Below, in pieces: positions 37,136 to 46,805 of a stretch of 57,563 nucleotides of DNA; the stretch's first letter is position 1, and every line of letters begins with the position of its first letter. The stretch is taken from the NCBI GenBank assembly GCA_009780885.1, contig WQZF01000009.1, forward strand, positions 1 to 57,563. Direction: 5' to 3'. The notes beneath the pieces are model-generated. The model was not told where the DNA came from. It ran no database searches and worked only from the letters and a program-made list of their open reading frames with translations. This stretch comes from Betaproteobacteria bacterium. GTDB taxonomy: Bacteria; Pseudomonadota; Gammaproteobacteria; Burkholderiales; Rhodocyclaceae. The translations under genes were made by a program, and so were the position numbers.

Positions 37136-38455
37136 TTAGGCTGGAATTTTGAGGGTGCTTGTTTCTTCCCCGTCTTCCACTTCCGGCGCACTGCGCGTCA
37201 ACTCGACAGACGCCGCCAATGCCGCCAAGCGCGCAATGACGCCATAAGCATAAAAACGGTTCGGCGGGGCGTCCGGATTCTGGCAGACATCCGGGCACAG
37301 ACAACTCGTCTCAAACGCCAGCGGTTCAAAGTGCATCCCTGGGGCATTCAGATTTTCATCGACGCCGCGCGCAGCATTGACGCGGTAGAACCCGCCGACG
37401 ACATAACGGTCGATCATATAGACCACCGGTTCGGCAACACCGTCGCCAACGCGCTCACGAGTATGAACCCCCTCCTGCACCAGTACATCGGAGACTTCCA
37501 GACCTTCCTTGATGACGCTCATCTTGTTGCGCTGCTTGCGATTCAGCCCGACAATTTCACTGGCATCATGGACGGTCATCACTCCCATGCCATAGGTTCC
37601 GGCGTCCGCCTTGACAATAACGAAAGGCTTTTCATCAATGTCGTATTCGCGATATTTCTCGTGCACGATATCGAGCACTGCGGCAACATTGTCGGCCAAA
37701 CACTCCTCACCCCGGCGCTCCTGAAAATTGACGCGGCGACAAACGGAAAACGCGGGATTGATTAACCAGGGATCGATTCCGAGTTCCGCACCGAAGGCCG
37801 TGGCTATTTCATCGTAGGCGGCAAAATGATTCGATTTACGCCGCACGACCCAGCCCGCGTGCAGCGGCGGAATGAGGAGTTGTTCGCTCAGACCTGTCAG
37901 GATTTCGGGAACCCCGGCGGAAAGGTCGTTGTTGAGCAGGATCGCGCAGGGATCGAAATCCTCCAGCCCGAGGCGGGTTTTTGTTCGTTTGAGGGGTTCG
38001 AGAAGCAGCGTCGTGCCGTTGGGCAATGAAAGCGGCGTTGGAGCCTCGATTTCCGGCAGGAGCGAGCCGATACGCACATTCAGCCCGGTCTGGCGCAAGA
38101 TGATGGCCAATTGGGCAACGTTTTGCAGATAAAAAAGGTTGCGCGTATGGTTTTCCGGAATCAGCAATAAATTACGCGCATCCGGGCAGATCTTCTCGAT
38201 CGCCACCATCGCCGCCTGAATGCACTGCGGCAAAAAGGCCGGATTCAGGTTGTTGAACCCGCCGGGGAAAAGATTGGTGTCAATCGGCGCCAATTTGAAG
38301 CCCGAGTTGCGCAAATCGGTGGAAGTGTAAAAGGGCGGCGTGTGTTTCTGCCATTGGCCCCGCAACCAATGCTCGATCCTGGGTAGCGCGTCGAGAAGGC
38401 GCCGTTCCAGATCAAGCAAGGGACCGGTCAGCGCTGTTCTGAGATGAGGAACCAT
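37136..38455 (-). CDS. gshA: Glutamate-cysteine ligase, ferrooxidans type
   Basis: Start at MVPHLRTALTGPLLDLERR (38455), 439 residues, with GAGGCGG upstream; earlier in-frame codons run into a terminator. Motifs GFKLAPIDTNLFPGGFNNL, LIPENHTRNLFYLQNV, IVKADAGTYGMGVMTV and DRYVVGGFYRVN fit the Acidithiobacillus-type GshA common in betaproteobacteria, which is ATP-grasp-like and unrelated in detail to E. coli GshA. First step of glutathione synthesis; gshB follows. Confidence 0.94.
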   Translation of the reverse strand: MVPHLRTALTGPLLDLERRLLDALPRIEHWLRGQWQKHTPPFYTSTDLRNSGFKLAPIDTNLFPGGFNNLNPAFLPQCIQAAMVAIEKICPDARNLLLIPENHTRNLFYLQNVAQLAIILRQTGLNVRIGSLLPEIEAPTPLSLPNGTTLLLEPLKRTKTRLGLEDFDPCAILLNNDLSAGVPEILTGLSEQLLIPPLHAGWVVRRKSNHFAAYDEIATAFGAELGIDPWLINPAFSVCRRVNFQERRGEECLADNVAAVLDIVHEKYREYDIDEKPFVIVKADAGTYGMGVMTVHDASEIVGLNRKQRNKMSVIKEGLEVSDVLVQEGVHTRERVGDGVAEPVVYMIDRYVVGGFYRVNAARGVDENLNAPGMHFEPLAFETSCLCPDVCQNPDAPPNRFYAYGVIARLAALAASVELTRSAPEVEDGEETSTLKIPA

Positions 38456-38519
38456 GAAATCACCGCCTCTGCAACTGAATGGGCAGATTTTAACAGCAGA
38501 CAGGGGCCGATAAAGTGCG

Positions 38520-38551
38520 AAAAAAAACGGGCGCCTAAGCGCCCGTTTTTC
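38520..38551. terminator. Terminator of the porin gene
   Basis: A run, stem ACGGGCGC-ctaa-GCGCCCGT, T run. It lies 29 bp past the porin stop on the minus strand and upstream of gshA; the flanking A and T runs let it act in both directions. Confidence 0.93.
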
Positions 38552-38579
38552 AAATGCTGATTCTTGAATTTTCGTCGGA

Positions 38580-39713
38580 TTAGAAGCTGTGACGAACACC
38601 CAAGTTGAACGAGGAAACCGTCTTGCCAGCCTTGGTGTTGGACAGGCCGTTGTTCACAGCCGTGTTCAAGCCATAGGCAGCATTATCGTCATTGTCGCCC
38701 CAGCCCAGAGCCGCATACAGAGAGGTGCGCTTGGAGAAGGCGTATTCATAGCCAATACCATAGACGGAGAAGTCGGCATCGTCGTGGATACGGTCATACA
38801 ACTTGCCATAGCTCGCCATGATCTTGTGGTTGCCGAAGGGCATCGAACCAGCGATGTGCCAGGTACGGGCCTTGGCTTGATCGTGACCGAGCGCCGACAG
38901 CTTGCCTTCGCCATAGGAAGCATAAACCTTCGCTACCTTGAAGTCATACGAACCGGCCAGCATCCATGCATCGGCCTTGCCAACTTCAGTAGCAAAGTCA
39001 CCGGCGCGAGCATTGTGGTATGCAGCACCAAGCCACAGACCGCTGTTGCTGTACATGGCCAGAACGCCCCATGTACGGCCCATCTTGTCGAGATAGCCGT
39101 TGACCGGACCGTCAACGTTGTTCTCGTTACCGGTGGAGTACCCTACCGCAAACAGGAAGCCAGACAGGTTCGGGGAAATGTACAGGATCGAGTTGTCAAG
39201 ACGGTCGGCGTCACCGGGGATGCCGGCGTAGAGGTTGCGGATCGTCGGGGACAGACCATAGTTGAACGCGTCAGCCGAGGTCTTCAGGTACCAGAACGGG
39301 GTGTATTGGCGACCGATGGTCACTTGACCCCAGTTGCCAGCCAGACCGCCGTAAGCCTGACGGTTGAAGAACTGACCGTTGGTTGCGGCTGTTACTCCGC
39401 CAGCGCTGGCAGTGTTGATTCCCGGAGCAGTGGCAGTGGTGCCATGCGGGGTGACGGCGGCAGTATCAATCGCCAGACCCTGTTCCAGCAACCAGACCGC
39501 TTTCAGGCCATTGCCAAGAGCTTCTTCACCCTTGAAGCCAATGCGGGTACCGGCGGACTGACCGGACTGGGCACGGAACTGAGTGCCGTAACCGTTGTTG
39601 GAAACATCGATACCCACGTCGATAACACCGTAGATCGTTACATTGTTTTGCTGGGCGAAGACGGCGCTGGAAGCAAGACCGGCAACGGCCAGGGCAATAA
39701 GTTTCTTCTGCAT
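38580..39713 (-). CDS. General porin (betaproteobacterial, gram-negative porin family)
   Basis: 377 residues. Signal peptide MQKKLIALAVAGLASSAVFAQ; first strand NNVTIYGVIDVGIDVSNNG; the loop motif SAGTRIGFKGEEALGNGLKAVW and GNWGQVTIGRQYTPF are hallmarks of trimeric betaproteobacterial porins; the end LGVRHSF gives the terminal phenylalanine of the barrel. Codon use looks cleaner and more biased than its neighbours, as expected for a highly expressed gene. An unusually stable hairpin lies in its leader at 39740-39779. Confidence 0.95.
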   Translation of the reverse strand: MQKKLIALAVAGLASSAVFAQQNNVTIYGVIDVGIDVSNNGYGTQFRAQSGQSAGTRIGFKGEEALGNGLKAVWLLEQGLAIDTAAVTPHGTTATAPGINTASAGGVTAATNGQFFNRQAYGGLAGNWGQVTIGRQYTPFWYLKTSADAFNYGLSPTIRNLYAGIPGDADRLDNSILYISPNLSGFLFAVGYSTGNENNVDGPVNGYLDKMGRTWGVLAMYSNSGLWLGAAYHNARAGDFATEVGKADAWMLAGSYDFKVAKVYASYGEGKLSALGHDQAKARTWHIAGSMPFGNHKIMASYGKLYDRIHDDADFSVYGIGYEYAFSKRTSLYAALGWGDNDDNAAYGLNTAVNNGLSNTKAGKTVSSFNLGVRHSF

Positions 39714-39739
39714 CAGATTTCTCCTCTTTGACTAAGAAA

Positions 39740-39779
39740 GGCCCGGCAGACATTTGAAAGGTTTGTCTGCGTCCGGGCC
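39740..39779 (-). promoter_or_regulatory. Stable hairpin in the porin 5' leader
   Basis: GGCCCGG-cAGACA ... TGTCTGC-gtCCGGGCC forms a long GC-rich inverted repeat about 27 bp upstream of the porin ATG. No T run follows on either strand, so it is not an ordinary terminator. In this place it would be a 5' mRNA stabiliser or a target region for control, or the end of something transcribed from trpC. Confidence 0.65.
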
Positions 39780-39936
39780 AGCCTTACCTCTCTGGAAATG
39801 AGAAGTTGGGTGAATTTTGGCAAATGGCGGGGGGTGCAGGCAACATCAACAATCGAATTTCCCGGGCAAATTCCCGGGTTGTTGTTGAGGTGCAACAAAT
39901 TATCGGAAGAAAGGCGGCCATTGGATGGGGAACGAC

Positions 39937-40752
39937 TCACTGTGGCAAAAATCCGCTTTGCTCGAAAAACAATCGCCGCAATGCCTCTCCGGGGTCTTCC
40001 GCGCGCATGAACGCTTCTCCAACGAGAAAGGCATGAATGCCATGTTGTCGCATCCGGGCGACATCGGCGGTAGTGAGGATGCCACTCTCGGTAACCAAGC
40101 GTTTCCCCGTCGGTAGCCGAGGCCACAGGGCCAGCGTCGTTTCCGGATCGACAACAAAGGTGCGCAAGTCCCGATTATTAACGCCAACCAGAGGCGTCTC
40201 CAGGCAAAGCGCCCGTTCCAGTTCTGCCGCGTCGTGCACTTCGACCAGCACCGCCATGCCCAGCGAATGGGCCTGCGCTTCGAGTTCGCGCATCTGCCCT
40301 GTTTCCAGCGCGGCGACGATGAGAAGCACTGCATCGGCGCCCATTACCCGCGCCTCATAGATCTGGTACGGATCGATCAGGAAGTCCTTGCGCAGAACCG
40401 GCAAGGTACATGCCTCGCGTGCCGCCTGGAGAAATTCAGGCGAGCCCTGAAAATAATCCCGGTCGGTGAGCACGGATAAACAGGCAGCCCCGGCACGAGC
40501 ATAGCTGCGGGCAATCTCAGCCGGCTGGAAGTCGGCGCGAATCACGCCTTTGGAGGGGCTTGCCTTTTTGATTTCGGCAATTACCGCAGCTTGTCCGGCA
40601 GCGATGCGTCCTTCGATCGCGCCAACAAAGTCGCGCGTGGCTGCGCGGTCGGCTTCGGCCTGCGCACGCAATTCGGCAAACGGCAGCGCACGCGCGGCAA
40701 CGGCGATTTCCTCGCGTTTGGTGGCGAGAATCCGGTCGAGAATATTGCTCAT
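39937..40752 (-). CDS. trpC: Indole-3-glycerol phosphate synthase
   Basis: 271 residues, single-domain as in betaproteobacteria. [19 protein letters not shown] (the essential lysines), [41 protein letters not shown] and LVTESGI are all present. It closes the indole ring of tryptophan precursors. The ATG overlaps the trpD stop by four bases, so it is last in trpEGDC. No trpF/B/A in the window. Confidence 0.97.
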   Translation of the reverse strand: MSNILDRILATKREEIAVAARALPFAELRAQAEADRAATRDFVGAIEGRIAAGQAAVIAEIKKASPSKGVIRADFQPAEIARSYARAGAACLSVLTDRDYFQGSPEFLQAAREACTLPVLRKDFLIDPYQIYEARVMGADAVLLIVAALETGQMRELEAQAHSLGMAVLVEVHDAAELERALCLETPLVGVNNRDLRTFVVDPETTLALWPRLPTGKRLVTESGILTTADVARMRQHGIHAFLVGEAFMRAEDPGEALRRLFFEQSGFLPQ

Positions 40753-41825
40753 CCCGGTATTCCCGAATCATTTGGAGGCACACCAACGGCATGACCGGGA
40801 CTTGACGGAAAACGACGGGTAAACGCGACGAATTCTTCCAGCTTGCCCCGCGCCGCGCCACTGGCAATGGTTTCAAAGGATTGCGCAACGCCTTCGGAAA
40901 GGGTTTCCGCCTGCCCGGCGACATAAATCGCTGCACCGGCGTTTACGGCAACGATATCGCGCACCGGGCCTGGACGATTGTCGAGGGCGTTCAAAAGCAT
41001 GGTTTTCGATTCTTCCGGACCGGCGGCGCGCAGAACTTTCGGGTCGTGCACCGGCAAATTGAATTCTTCCGGATGCACCGTATATTCCTCGATTTTTCCA
41101 TCCTTCAGTTCGCCGATGATCGTTTTGCCGGAAATCGAAATTTCGTCCAGTCCTTCCATGCCATAGACAGTCAACGCGCGCTTGCTTCCCAGCCGCTGCA
41201 ACACGCGAATCTGGATTCCGACAAGATCGGGGTGGAAGACGCCGAGAATTTGTCGCGGCGCCTGCGCTGGATTGAGCAGCGGGCCAAGAATATTGAAGAT
41301 GGTGCGCACGCCGAGTTCGCGCCGGATCGGCGCCACGTACTTCATTGCACCGTGGTGGTTCGGAGCGAACATGAAACCGATGCCCAGGGTGTCGATACAC
41401 TCGGCGATTTGCTGCTGCGTCAGGTGGATATTGGCGCCCAGCGCCTCAAGCACGTCGGCGCTGCCGGATTTGCTCGACACGGCACGGCCGCCGTGCTTGG
41501 CCACGCGCACTCCGGCAGCGGCAGCAACGAACATCGACGCGGTGGAAATGTTGAAACTATGCGCGCCGTCCCCGCCGGTGCCGACAATATCGATGACGCT
41601 TTCCGGATCGGCTACCGGCACGGTGGCGGCAAATTCGCGCATGACCTGCGCGGCGGCGGCGATCTCGCCGATGGTTTCCTTTTTCACCCTGAGGCCGATG
41701 ATGATCGCGGCGACCAGAGTCGGTGAGAGTTCGCCGTGCATGATCTTGCGCATCAGCGACATCATTTCGTCGTGAAAAATTTCCCGGTGCTCAATGACGC
41801 GGGTCAGGGCTTCTTGCGGGTTCAT
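40749..41825 (-). CDS. trpD: Anthranilate phosphoribosyltransferase
   Basis: 358 residues, slightly longer than the usual 340 at the C-terminus ([17 protein letters not shown] extra tail). [17 protein letters not shown] is the PRPP-binding loop, [23 protein letters not shown] follows, and [11 protein letters not shown] is typical. It transfers phosphoribose to anthranilate. Both ends overlap neighbouring genes by four bases (ATGA), showing tight coupling with trpG and trpC. Confidence 0.97.
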   Translation of the reverse strand: MNPQEALTRVIEHREIFHDEMMSLMRKIMHGELSPTLVAAIIIGLRVKKETIGEIAAAAQVMREFAATVPVADPESVIDIVGTGGDGAHSFNISTASMFVAAAAGVRVAKHGGRAVSSKSGSADVLEALGANIHLTQQQIAECIDTLGIGFMFAPNHHGAMKYVAPIRRELGVRTIFNILGPLLNPAQAPRQILGVFHPDLVGIQIRVLQRLGSKRALTVYGMEGLDEISISGKTIIGELKDGKIEEYTVHPEEFNLPVHDPKVLRAAGPEESKTMLLNALDNRPGPVRDIVAVNAGAAIYVAGQAETLSEGVAQSFETIASGAARGKLEEFVAFTRRFPSSPGHAVGVPPNDSGIPG

Positions 41826-42394
41826 GCCAGGTTCTCCTTGAGAAAATTGCGTAGAAGATCATGACCGCATTCGGTCAGGATCGATTCGGGATGAAATTGC
41901 ACTCCTTCGACGGCCAGCGTTTTGTGCCGCACGCCCATGATTTCGCCGTCTTCGGTCCAGGCTGTGCGGCAAAGGCAATCGGGCAGGGTGTCGCGTTCAA
42001 TCGCCAGCGAGTGGTAGCGGGTGCAATGCAGCGGATTGGGCAAATCCCTGAAAACGCCAGCGTTCTCGTGAAAGACCGGCGAGACCTTCCCGTGCATCAT
42101 GCGCTGCGCGTGCACGATCCTGCCGCCGAACGCGGCGCCAATCGCCTGATGTCCGAGGCAAACGCCGAGGATAGGAATCTTTCCGGCGAATTCCCGGATC
42201 GCCGCCACCGAGATGCCCGCCTGTTGCGGCCCTCCCGGTCCCGGAGAAATCACCAGATACTCGGGCGCAAGGCGTTCTATTTCGGCAAGGGAAATGGCAT
42301 CGTTGCGAAAGACACGCACCTTCTGCCCCAGTTCACCGAAATACTGGACGATGTTGTACGTAAAACTGTCGTAATTGTCGATCATCAAAAGCAT
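41822..42394 (-). CDS. trpG: Anthranilate synthase glutamine amidotransferase subunit
   Basis: Start at [19 protein letters not shown] (42394) with GGGAG seven bases upstream; 190 residues. Class I amidotransferase triad: Cys79 in [10 protein letters not shown], and the His and Glu of [26 protein letters not shown] forms the oxyanion loop. Provides ammonia to TrpE. It starts 17 bp after trpE and overlaps trpD. Confidence 0.97.
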   Translation of the reverse strand: MLLMIDNYDSFTYNIVQYFGELGQKVRVFRNDAISLAEIERLAPEYLVISPGPGGPQQAGISVAAIREFAGKIPILGVCLGHQAIGAAFGGRIVHAQRMMHGKVSPVFHENAGVFRDLPNPLHCTRYHSLAIERDTLPDCLCRTAWTEDGEIMGVRHKTLAVEGVQFHPESILTECGHDLLRNFLKENLA

Positions 42395-42411
42395 GGCAGG
42401 ACTCCCTGGAT

Positions 42412-43899
42412 TCAGTCGAAACGGGTATCGAGGCCGCGTTCGGCCATTTCCGCCGCGCGCAACACGGCGCGCGCCTTGTTCTGCGTTTCCTGCCATTCCG
42501 CGCCGGGATCGGAATCGGCGACGATCCCGGCGCCGGCCTGCACATGCAGTTGTCCGTCCTTGAGGAGCGCGGTGCGGATGGCGATGGCGAGATCCATGTC
42601 GCCGTGAAACCCGATGTAGCCGATTGCCCCGCCATAAATGCCGCGTTTGACCGGTTCCAGTTCGTCGATGATTTCCATCGCCCGCATTTTCGGCGCTCCG
42701 GAGAGTGTCCCTGCCGGCAGGGCGGCGCGCAGCACGTCAAGCGGTCCCAGCCCGTCGGCGAGCTTGCCTTCGACGTTGGAAACAATGTGCATCACATGCG
42801 AATAACGTTCGATCACCATTTGCTCGGTGACGCGTACCGATCCGGTTTGCGCCACGCGGCCGACATCGTTGCGTCCGAGATCGAGCAATTGCACATGCTC
42901 CGCGCGTTCCTTTTCGTCGGCCAGCAATTCCTCGGCCAGCGCCGCATCCTCGTCGAACGAAGCTCCACGACGGCGAGTGCCGGCAATCGGGCGCAGCGTC
43001 ACGGCGCCGCCTTCGAGGCGGACGAGAATTTCCGGCGAAGCACCGACGATATGGAAATCGTCGCAGTTGAAATAAAACATGTACGGCGATGGATTCAGCG
43101 TGCGCAGCGCCCGGTACAGCGCCAGCGGGGTAGCGGCGAATGGCTTGCTCATGCGCTGTGAAAGAACCGCCTGCATGATCTCGCCCTCGCGGATGTAATG
43201 CTTGGCCTTCTCCACTGCACGCCTGAATGCGGCTTCGCCACTGATCGACACCGCTGGAGACGAGGCGACAGGCGTTTCGGGCGGAATCGCCACTGGCGCG
43301 CGCAGCTTCGCCAGAAGCTCCCTCAGCCGCGCCCACGCCTTTTGCCACGCGCCGGGCACGCCGGGTTCGGCGTAGACGACGAGCGTCAGCTTGCCGGAAA
43401 GATTGTCGACGACAGCGATTTCCTCAGAGAGAAAAAGCAGGATATCCGGCGTTCCGATGTCCTTGTCTTCCTTTTTGGTGCGCGTAAGCCGGGTTTCGAT
43501 GTAGCGCACGGTGTCGTAGCCGAAAGCGCCGACCAGCCCGCCGCAAAAACGCGGCAAGCCCGGCGCTGGCGCGGCGCGGAAGCGGCGCATGAATTTTTCG
43601 ATGAAAACCAGCGGATTGGTGTCGTCCTCGCGTTCGGCAATGCGCTGCCCGGTCAGCACGAGCACCTGATGTCCATAGACGGCGATACGGGTCGGGCTGG
43701 AAAGTCCGATGAAGGAATAACGCCCGAAACGCTCCCCGCCTTGCACGGATTCGAGCAGGTAGGTGTAGGCATTGTTCCCGTCGCCGGTGAACTTGAGATA
43801 GATGGAAAGCGGCGTATCGAGATCGGCGAAGGTTTCGAGCGTCACGGGGATACGGTTGTACCCCTGCGCGGCGAGCGCGTTGAATTCGGTTTCGGTCAT
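42412..43899 (-). CDS. trpE: Anthranilate synthase component I
   Basis: Start at [19 protein letters not shown] (43899) with GAGGAT upstream; 495 residues. Chorismate-binding motifs are [63 protein letters not shown] and [17 protein letters not shown]. The N-terminal feedback region contains [18 protein letters not shown], matching the LLES element that binds tryptophan. First gene of trpEGDC. I see no leader peptide with tandem tryptophan codons upstream. Confidence 0.97.
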   Translation of the reverse strand: MTETEFNALAAQGYNRIPVTLETFADLDTPLSIYLKFTGDGNNAYTYLLESVQGGERFGRYSFIGLSSPTRIAVYGHQVLVLTGQRIAEREDDTNPLVFIEKFMRRFRAAPAPGLPRFCGGLVGAFGYDTVRYIETRLTRTKKEDKDIGTPDILLFLSEEIAVVDNLSGKLTLVVYAEPGVPGAWQKAWARLRELLAKLRAPVAIPPETPVASSPAVSISGEAAFRRAVEKAKHYIREGEIMQAVLSQRMSKPFAATPLALYRALRTLNPSPYMFYFNCDDFHIVGASPEILVRLEGGAVTLRPIAGTRRRGASFDEDAALAEELLADEKERAEHVQLLDLGRNDVGRVAQTGSVRVTEQMVIERYSHVMHIVSNVEGKLADGLGPLDVLRAALPAGTLSGAPKMRAMEIIDELEPVKRGIYGGAIGYIGFHGDMDLAIAIRTALLKDGQLHVQAGAGIVADSDPGAEWQETQNKARAVLRAAEMAERGLDTRFD

Positions 43900-44275
43900 G
43901 TGATCCTCACTGAAGATGCCGTGGCGGCATCGGGTTCGTTTTCGGGGGAAGCGCCGCAAGGCGCCAAAGCCGGGGTTTTTCTTATGGCCCGTCCCGGCGA
44001 CGGACGGTCGTGGTCAGTCCTGGCGCGGCGAGCGCCACCACTTGCTCCAGTAAGAGGAACAAAAATCCGTCCGGAAAACGATTGAGGAAATCACAGTAGG
44101 GTTGGTCGAGTCTGTTGAGGCGATACCGCTGTTTGAGAAACTGCGCTTATGCCGCACCACGGTTTTTGCGGTGGCGGCGAGGTTTGATACTAACGCATCG
44201 CAAACGGTGCTGTCTATCGTCCGGTATCAGGAATCGAGTGTGCCCGAATGAATCGACTACGCGATGATCCTTATC
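43900..44275. other. Intergenic region upstream of trpE, possible gene remnant
   Basis: 376 bp. Two overlapping frames are open without a recognised start: on the minus strand, a frame of about 54 codons ending [12 protein letters not shown] before a stop near 43985; on the plus strand, one of about 65 codons ending SIVRYQESSVPE. Neither resembles a family I know, and both may be relics of a decayed gene. The minus-strand trpE promoter should be here, but I could not fix its boxes. Several short GC-rich inverted repeats occur near 43945-43975. Confidence 0.4.
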
Positions 44276-44355
44276 AAATTCTAATTTAGAGTTAAATTTT
44301 ATTTGACTACGGTAGCCGCACACATCGCGAAATTATTTTTCCTAAATTAGAAAAC
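44276..44355 (+). repeat. Dispersed TIR element, copy 7, touching the ptsI stop codon
   Basis: Degenerate copy of about 80 bp. The right end reads AAATTAGAAAAC and the left AAATTCTAATTT, still near-complementary; the core keeps GACTACGGTAGCCGCACA against CACTACTGTAGCCGAACA of copy 1. Its last base is also the last base of the ptsI stop codon, so it forms the immediate 3' end of ptsI. Confidence 0.75.
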
Positions 44356-46127
44356 TAAACATTGAGCCGTTCGATCTGTTCACGGATTTTTGCCGAATCT
44401 TCAAGCCGCAGGATCCGGCGTACTGGCGCAGCAAGTTCGGCGGCATTACTGACCAGAATACGGCTTTTCACTTCAAGTATCTGTGAAGGGTGCATCGAAA
44501 AATTACGCAGACCCATGCCGAGAAAGAGGCGAGTGAACTGGAGATCGCCGGCCAGTTCGCCACACATGGAAACCGGAATATTTGCCTTTTCGGCGTTAAC
44601 CAGCGTATGCGCAATCAGCATCAGCACTGCCGGATGCATCGGATCGTAGAGCGAGGCCACCTGCTCGTCGCTGCGGTCGATGGCGAGCGTGTATTGAATC
44701 AGGTCGTTGGTGCCGATCGAGAGAAAATTCAGGTGGCGCAGGAAAATGCCGATTGCCAGCGCGGCGGCGGGAATCTCGATCATCCCGCCGACTTCGAGGT
44801 TTTCATCGAACCCGGTTTTTTCCTGGCGCAGGCTCTCCTTCGCCCGCTCCAGCAAGACCAGCGTTGCCTCGATCTCGTGCGCATGCGCGAGCATCGGGAT
44901 CAGCAGTTTCGTCTTGCCGTATTTCGAGGCGCGCAGGATCGCACGCAATTGCGTGAGAAACATCTGCGGCTCGGCCAGGCACAGGCGGATCGCGCGCACA
45001 CCGAGCGCCGGATTGGTCTTGACGCGGTTGCCCAGATCGCTCAGCGTGCCTTCAGGATTCAGATCCTTGTCCGCGCCGAGGTCAAAGCTGCGGATCGTCA
45101 CGGGCCGCCCTTCCATGCCCTTGATCACCTTGCGGTACGCCTCGAACTGTTCATCTTCGGAGGGCATGTCGCCGCGCCCGAGAAAAAGGAATTCGGTGCG
45201 AAACAGGCCGATGCCCTCGGCGCCGCCATCGAGCGAAGCAGGCACATCGGAAGGCAGTTCAATGTTCGCGTGCAGCGCGACCTCGATGCCGTCGAGCGTT
45301 GCCGTCCGGGCGCTCTTGATTCTCTTGAGCTTTGAACGCTCCAGTTCGATCTGGCTCTTTCTGAGCGTGTATTCTTCGAGAATACGCGGATCGGGATTGA
45401 CGATGACGACGCCGCGCCGTCCATCGACGATCAGCAGTTCCTTGTCGCGGATCAGGGCGCGCGCGTTGTGCAAGGCCAGCGCTGCCGGCAGCGCCATGCT
45501 GCGGGCGAGGATCGCGGTATGCGAGGTCGCCCCTCCGACATCGGTAATGAAGGCGCAGAAACGCTGATCCTTGAATGCAATAAGATCCGTCGGCGCAAGA
45601 TCGTGCGCGACGACGATCAGATTCTCGCCCTTTACCCCCTTGGGCAGACGCAGCGAGCGCCCTGCCGTTTTTCCGGAAAGTTCCTTGACGATGCGCTCGA
45701 CGACCTGGCGCACGTCATGGCTGCGCTCACGCAGATACGGATCTTCAAACTGCTCGAACTGCCCGACCAGGAATTCCATTTGCTGCACCAGCGCCCATTC
45801 GGCGTTGCAGCGGCGATCCACGATGATCTGGCGCGGCACTTCGCACAATTCGGGGTCGGCAAGAATGGTCGAATAGAGGTCGACAAAAGCGCCGATTTCC
45901 GCCGAAGCCTGTTCGGCGCTTTCGCGCATCGTCACCAGTTCTTCACGCACCTGCATCAACGCGGTGTCGAAACGCGCCAGTTCCTTTTCGACCATGCGCG
46001 GCGCAATGACCAGGTGCGCAACTTCCAGCGTCGCGTGTGAAATCAGGTGCGCCTGACCGATCGCGATGCCGGGACAAACTCCAATACCGTGCAGTGTGAA
46101 GCTCATACTTTTGTCTTGAGAGGACAT
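44355..46127 (-). CDS. ptsI: PTS enzyme I (phosphoenolpyruvate-protein phosphotransferase)
   Basis: 590 residues. Phosphorylated His203 in GGATSHTAILARSMALPAAL; the PEP-binding TIM-barrel has GLFRTEFLFLGR, TIRSFDLGADKD, and the active-site MCGELAGD. It starts the phosphate relay from PEP to HPr. An ATG seven codons downstream (MSFTLHGIGVCPG) is an equally possible start and closer to family length. ptsH is 16 bp upstream. The gene ends exactly at repeat copy 7. Confidence 0.96.
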   Translation of the reverse strand: MSSQDKSMSFTLHGIGVCPGIAIGQAHLISHATLEVAHLVIAPRMVEKELARFDTALMQVREELVTMRESAEQASAEIGAFVDLYSTILADPELCEVPRQIIVDRRCNAEWALVQQMEFLVGQFEQFEDPYLRERSHDVRQVVERIVKELSGKTAGRSLRLPKGVKGENLIVVAHDLAPTDLIAFKDQRFCAFITDVGGATSHTAILARSMALPAALALHNARALIRDKELLIVDGRRGVVIVNPDPRILEEYTLRKSQIELERSKLKRIKSARTATLDGIEVALHANIELPSDVPASLDGGAEGIGLFRTEFLFLGRGDMPSEDEQFEAYRKVIKGMEGRPVTIRSFDLGADKDLNPEGTLSDLGNRVKTNPALGVRAIRLCLAEPQMFLTQLRAILRASKYGKTKLLIPMLAHAHEIEATLVLLERAKESLRQEKTGFDENLEVGGMIEIPAAALAIGIFLRHLNFLSIGTNDLIQYTLAIDRSDEQVASLYDPMHPAVLMLIAHTLVNAEKANIPVSMCGELAGDLQFTRLFLGMGLRNFSMHPSQILEVKSRILVSNAAELAAPVRRILRLEDSAKIREQIERLNV

Positions 46128-46143
46128 AAGCGCGGAGGCGGGA

Positions 46144-46413
46144 TTATTCGCCCTCTCCGAATTTGTCGGAAATCAGTGCCAGCAGGGCATCCATCGCCTC
46201 CTGCTCGTCGTCGCCGTCGGTTTCCAGAATCACATCCGATCCCTTGCCTGCCGCCAGCATCATGACCCCCATGATGCTTTTTGCATTGATCCGGCGGGGA
46301 CCTCTCTCCATCCAGACATTACATTCGTAACGCGTAGCGAGCTGGGTAAGCTTGGCCGAAGCTCGTGCATGAAGCCCGAGCTTATTTACGATTCGCGTTT
46401 CCTCGCGCAGCAT
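46144..46413 (-). CDS. ptsH: HPr phosphocarrier protein
   Basis: 89 residues. His15 in NKLGLHARASAKL is the phosphorylation site for enzyme I, and Ser46 in INAKSIMGVMMLAAGKGS is the regulatory serine used by HPr kinase where present. The ATG overlaps the stop of the EIIA gene by one base (TGATG). Longer in-frame starts upstream have no family support. Confidence 0.97.
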   Translation of the reverse strand: MLREETRIVNKLGLHARASAKLTQLATRYECNVWMERGPRRINAKSIMGVMMLAAGKGSDVILETDGDDEQEAMDALLALISDKFGEGE

Positions 46414-46805
46414 CAGACATCCCTCGACATATTGACAACCCCATCGCACGCGCCGCTGATGGCCTTGGCGATCATTGTTTCCATTCCTTTTTCCCGGTAA
46501 GTCAGGGCGCGCAGAAGCATCGGCAGATTGAGGCCGGAAACCCCTTCGACATGCCCCGGCCGCAAGAGTCGAAGTGCCAGGTTCGCAGGCGAAGCTCCGC
46601 AAATATCGGTCATGACCAGCACGCCTTCTCCGGCGTCGACTTCTTCGAGCAGCCGCTGCGCCAGCGGCAGCAGATCGGAAGGATCGTCCTGCGCGGCAAG
46701 GCCGAGTTGTGCAAAAAACGGCGGACGCCTGCCCTGCACATGACAGGCGTTTTGAATCAGACTTTCGCCGAAAGTACCGTGGGTAATGAGAAAAATTCCA
46801 ATCAT
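46413..46805 (-). CDS. PTS EIIA of the mannose family
   Basis: 130 residues. MIGIFLITHGTFGESLIQNA carries the phosphorylated His9; VLVMTDICGASPANLALRLL and VSGLNLPMLLRAL are the other mannose-type IIA motifs. Together with HPr and EI but without IIB/IIC/IID genes, this is the incomplete, presumably regulatory PTS of many betaproteobacteria rather than a sugar importer. First gene of the EIIA-ptsH-ptsI operon. Confidence 0.93.
   Translation of the reverse strand: MIGIFLITHGTFGESLIQNACHVQGRRPPFFAQLGLAAQDDPSDLLPLAQRLLEEVDAGEGVLVMTDICGASPANLALRLLRPGHVEGVSGLNLPMLLRALTYREKGMETMIAKAISGACDGVVNMSRDV

Noticed and set aside
43900-44000. trp attenuator with a leader peptide upstream of trpE
   Set aside because: No short frame with tandem tryptophan codons and no terminator/antiterminator pair was found; only small GC hairpins.
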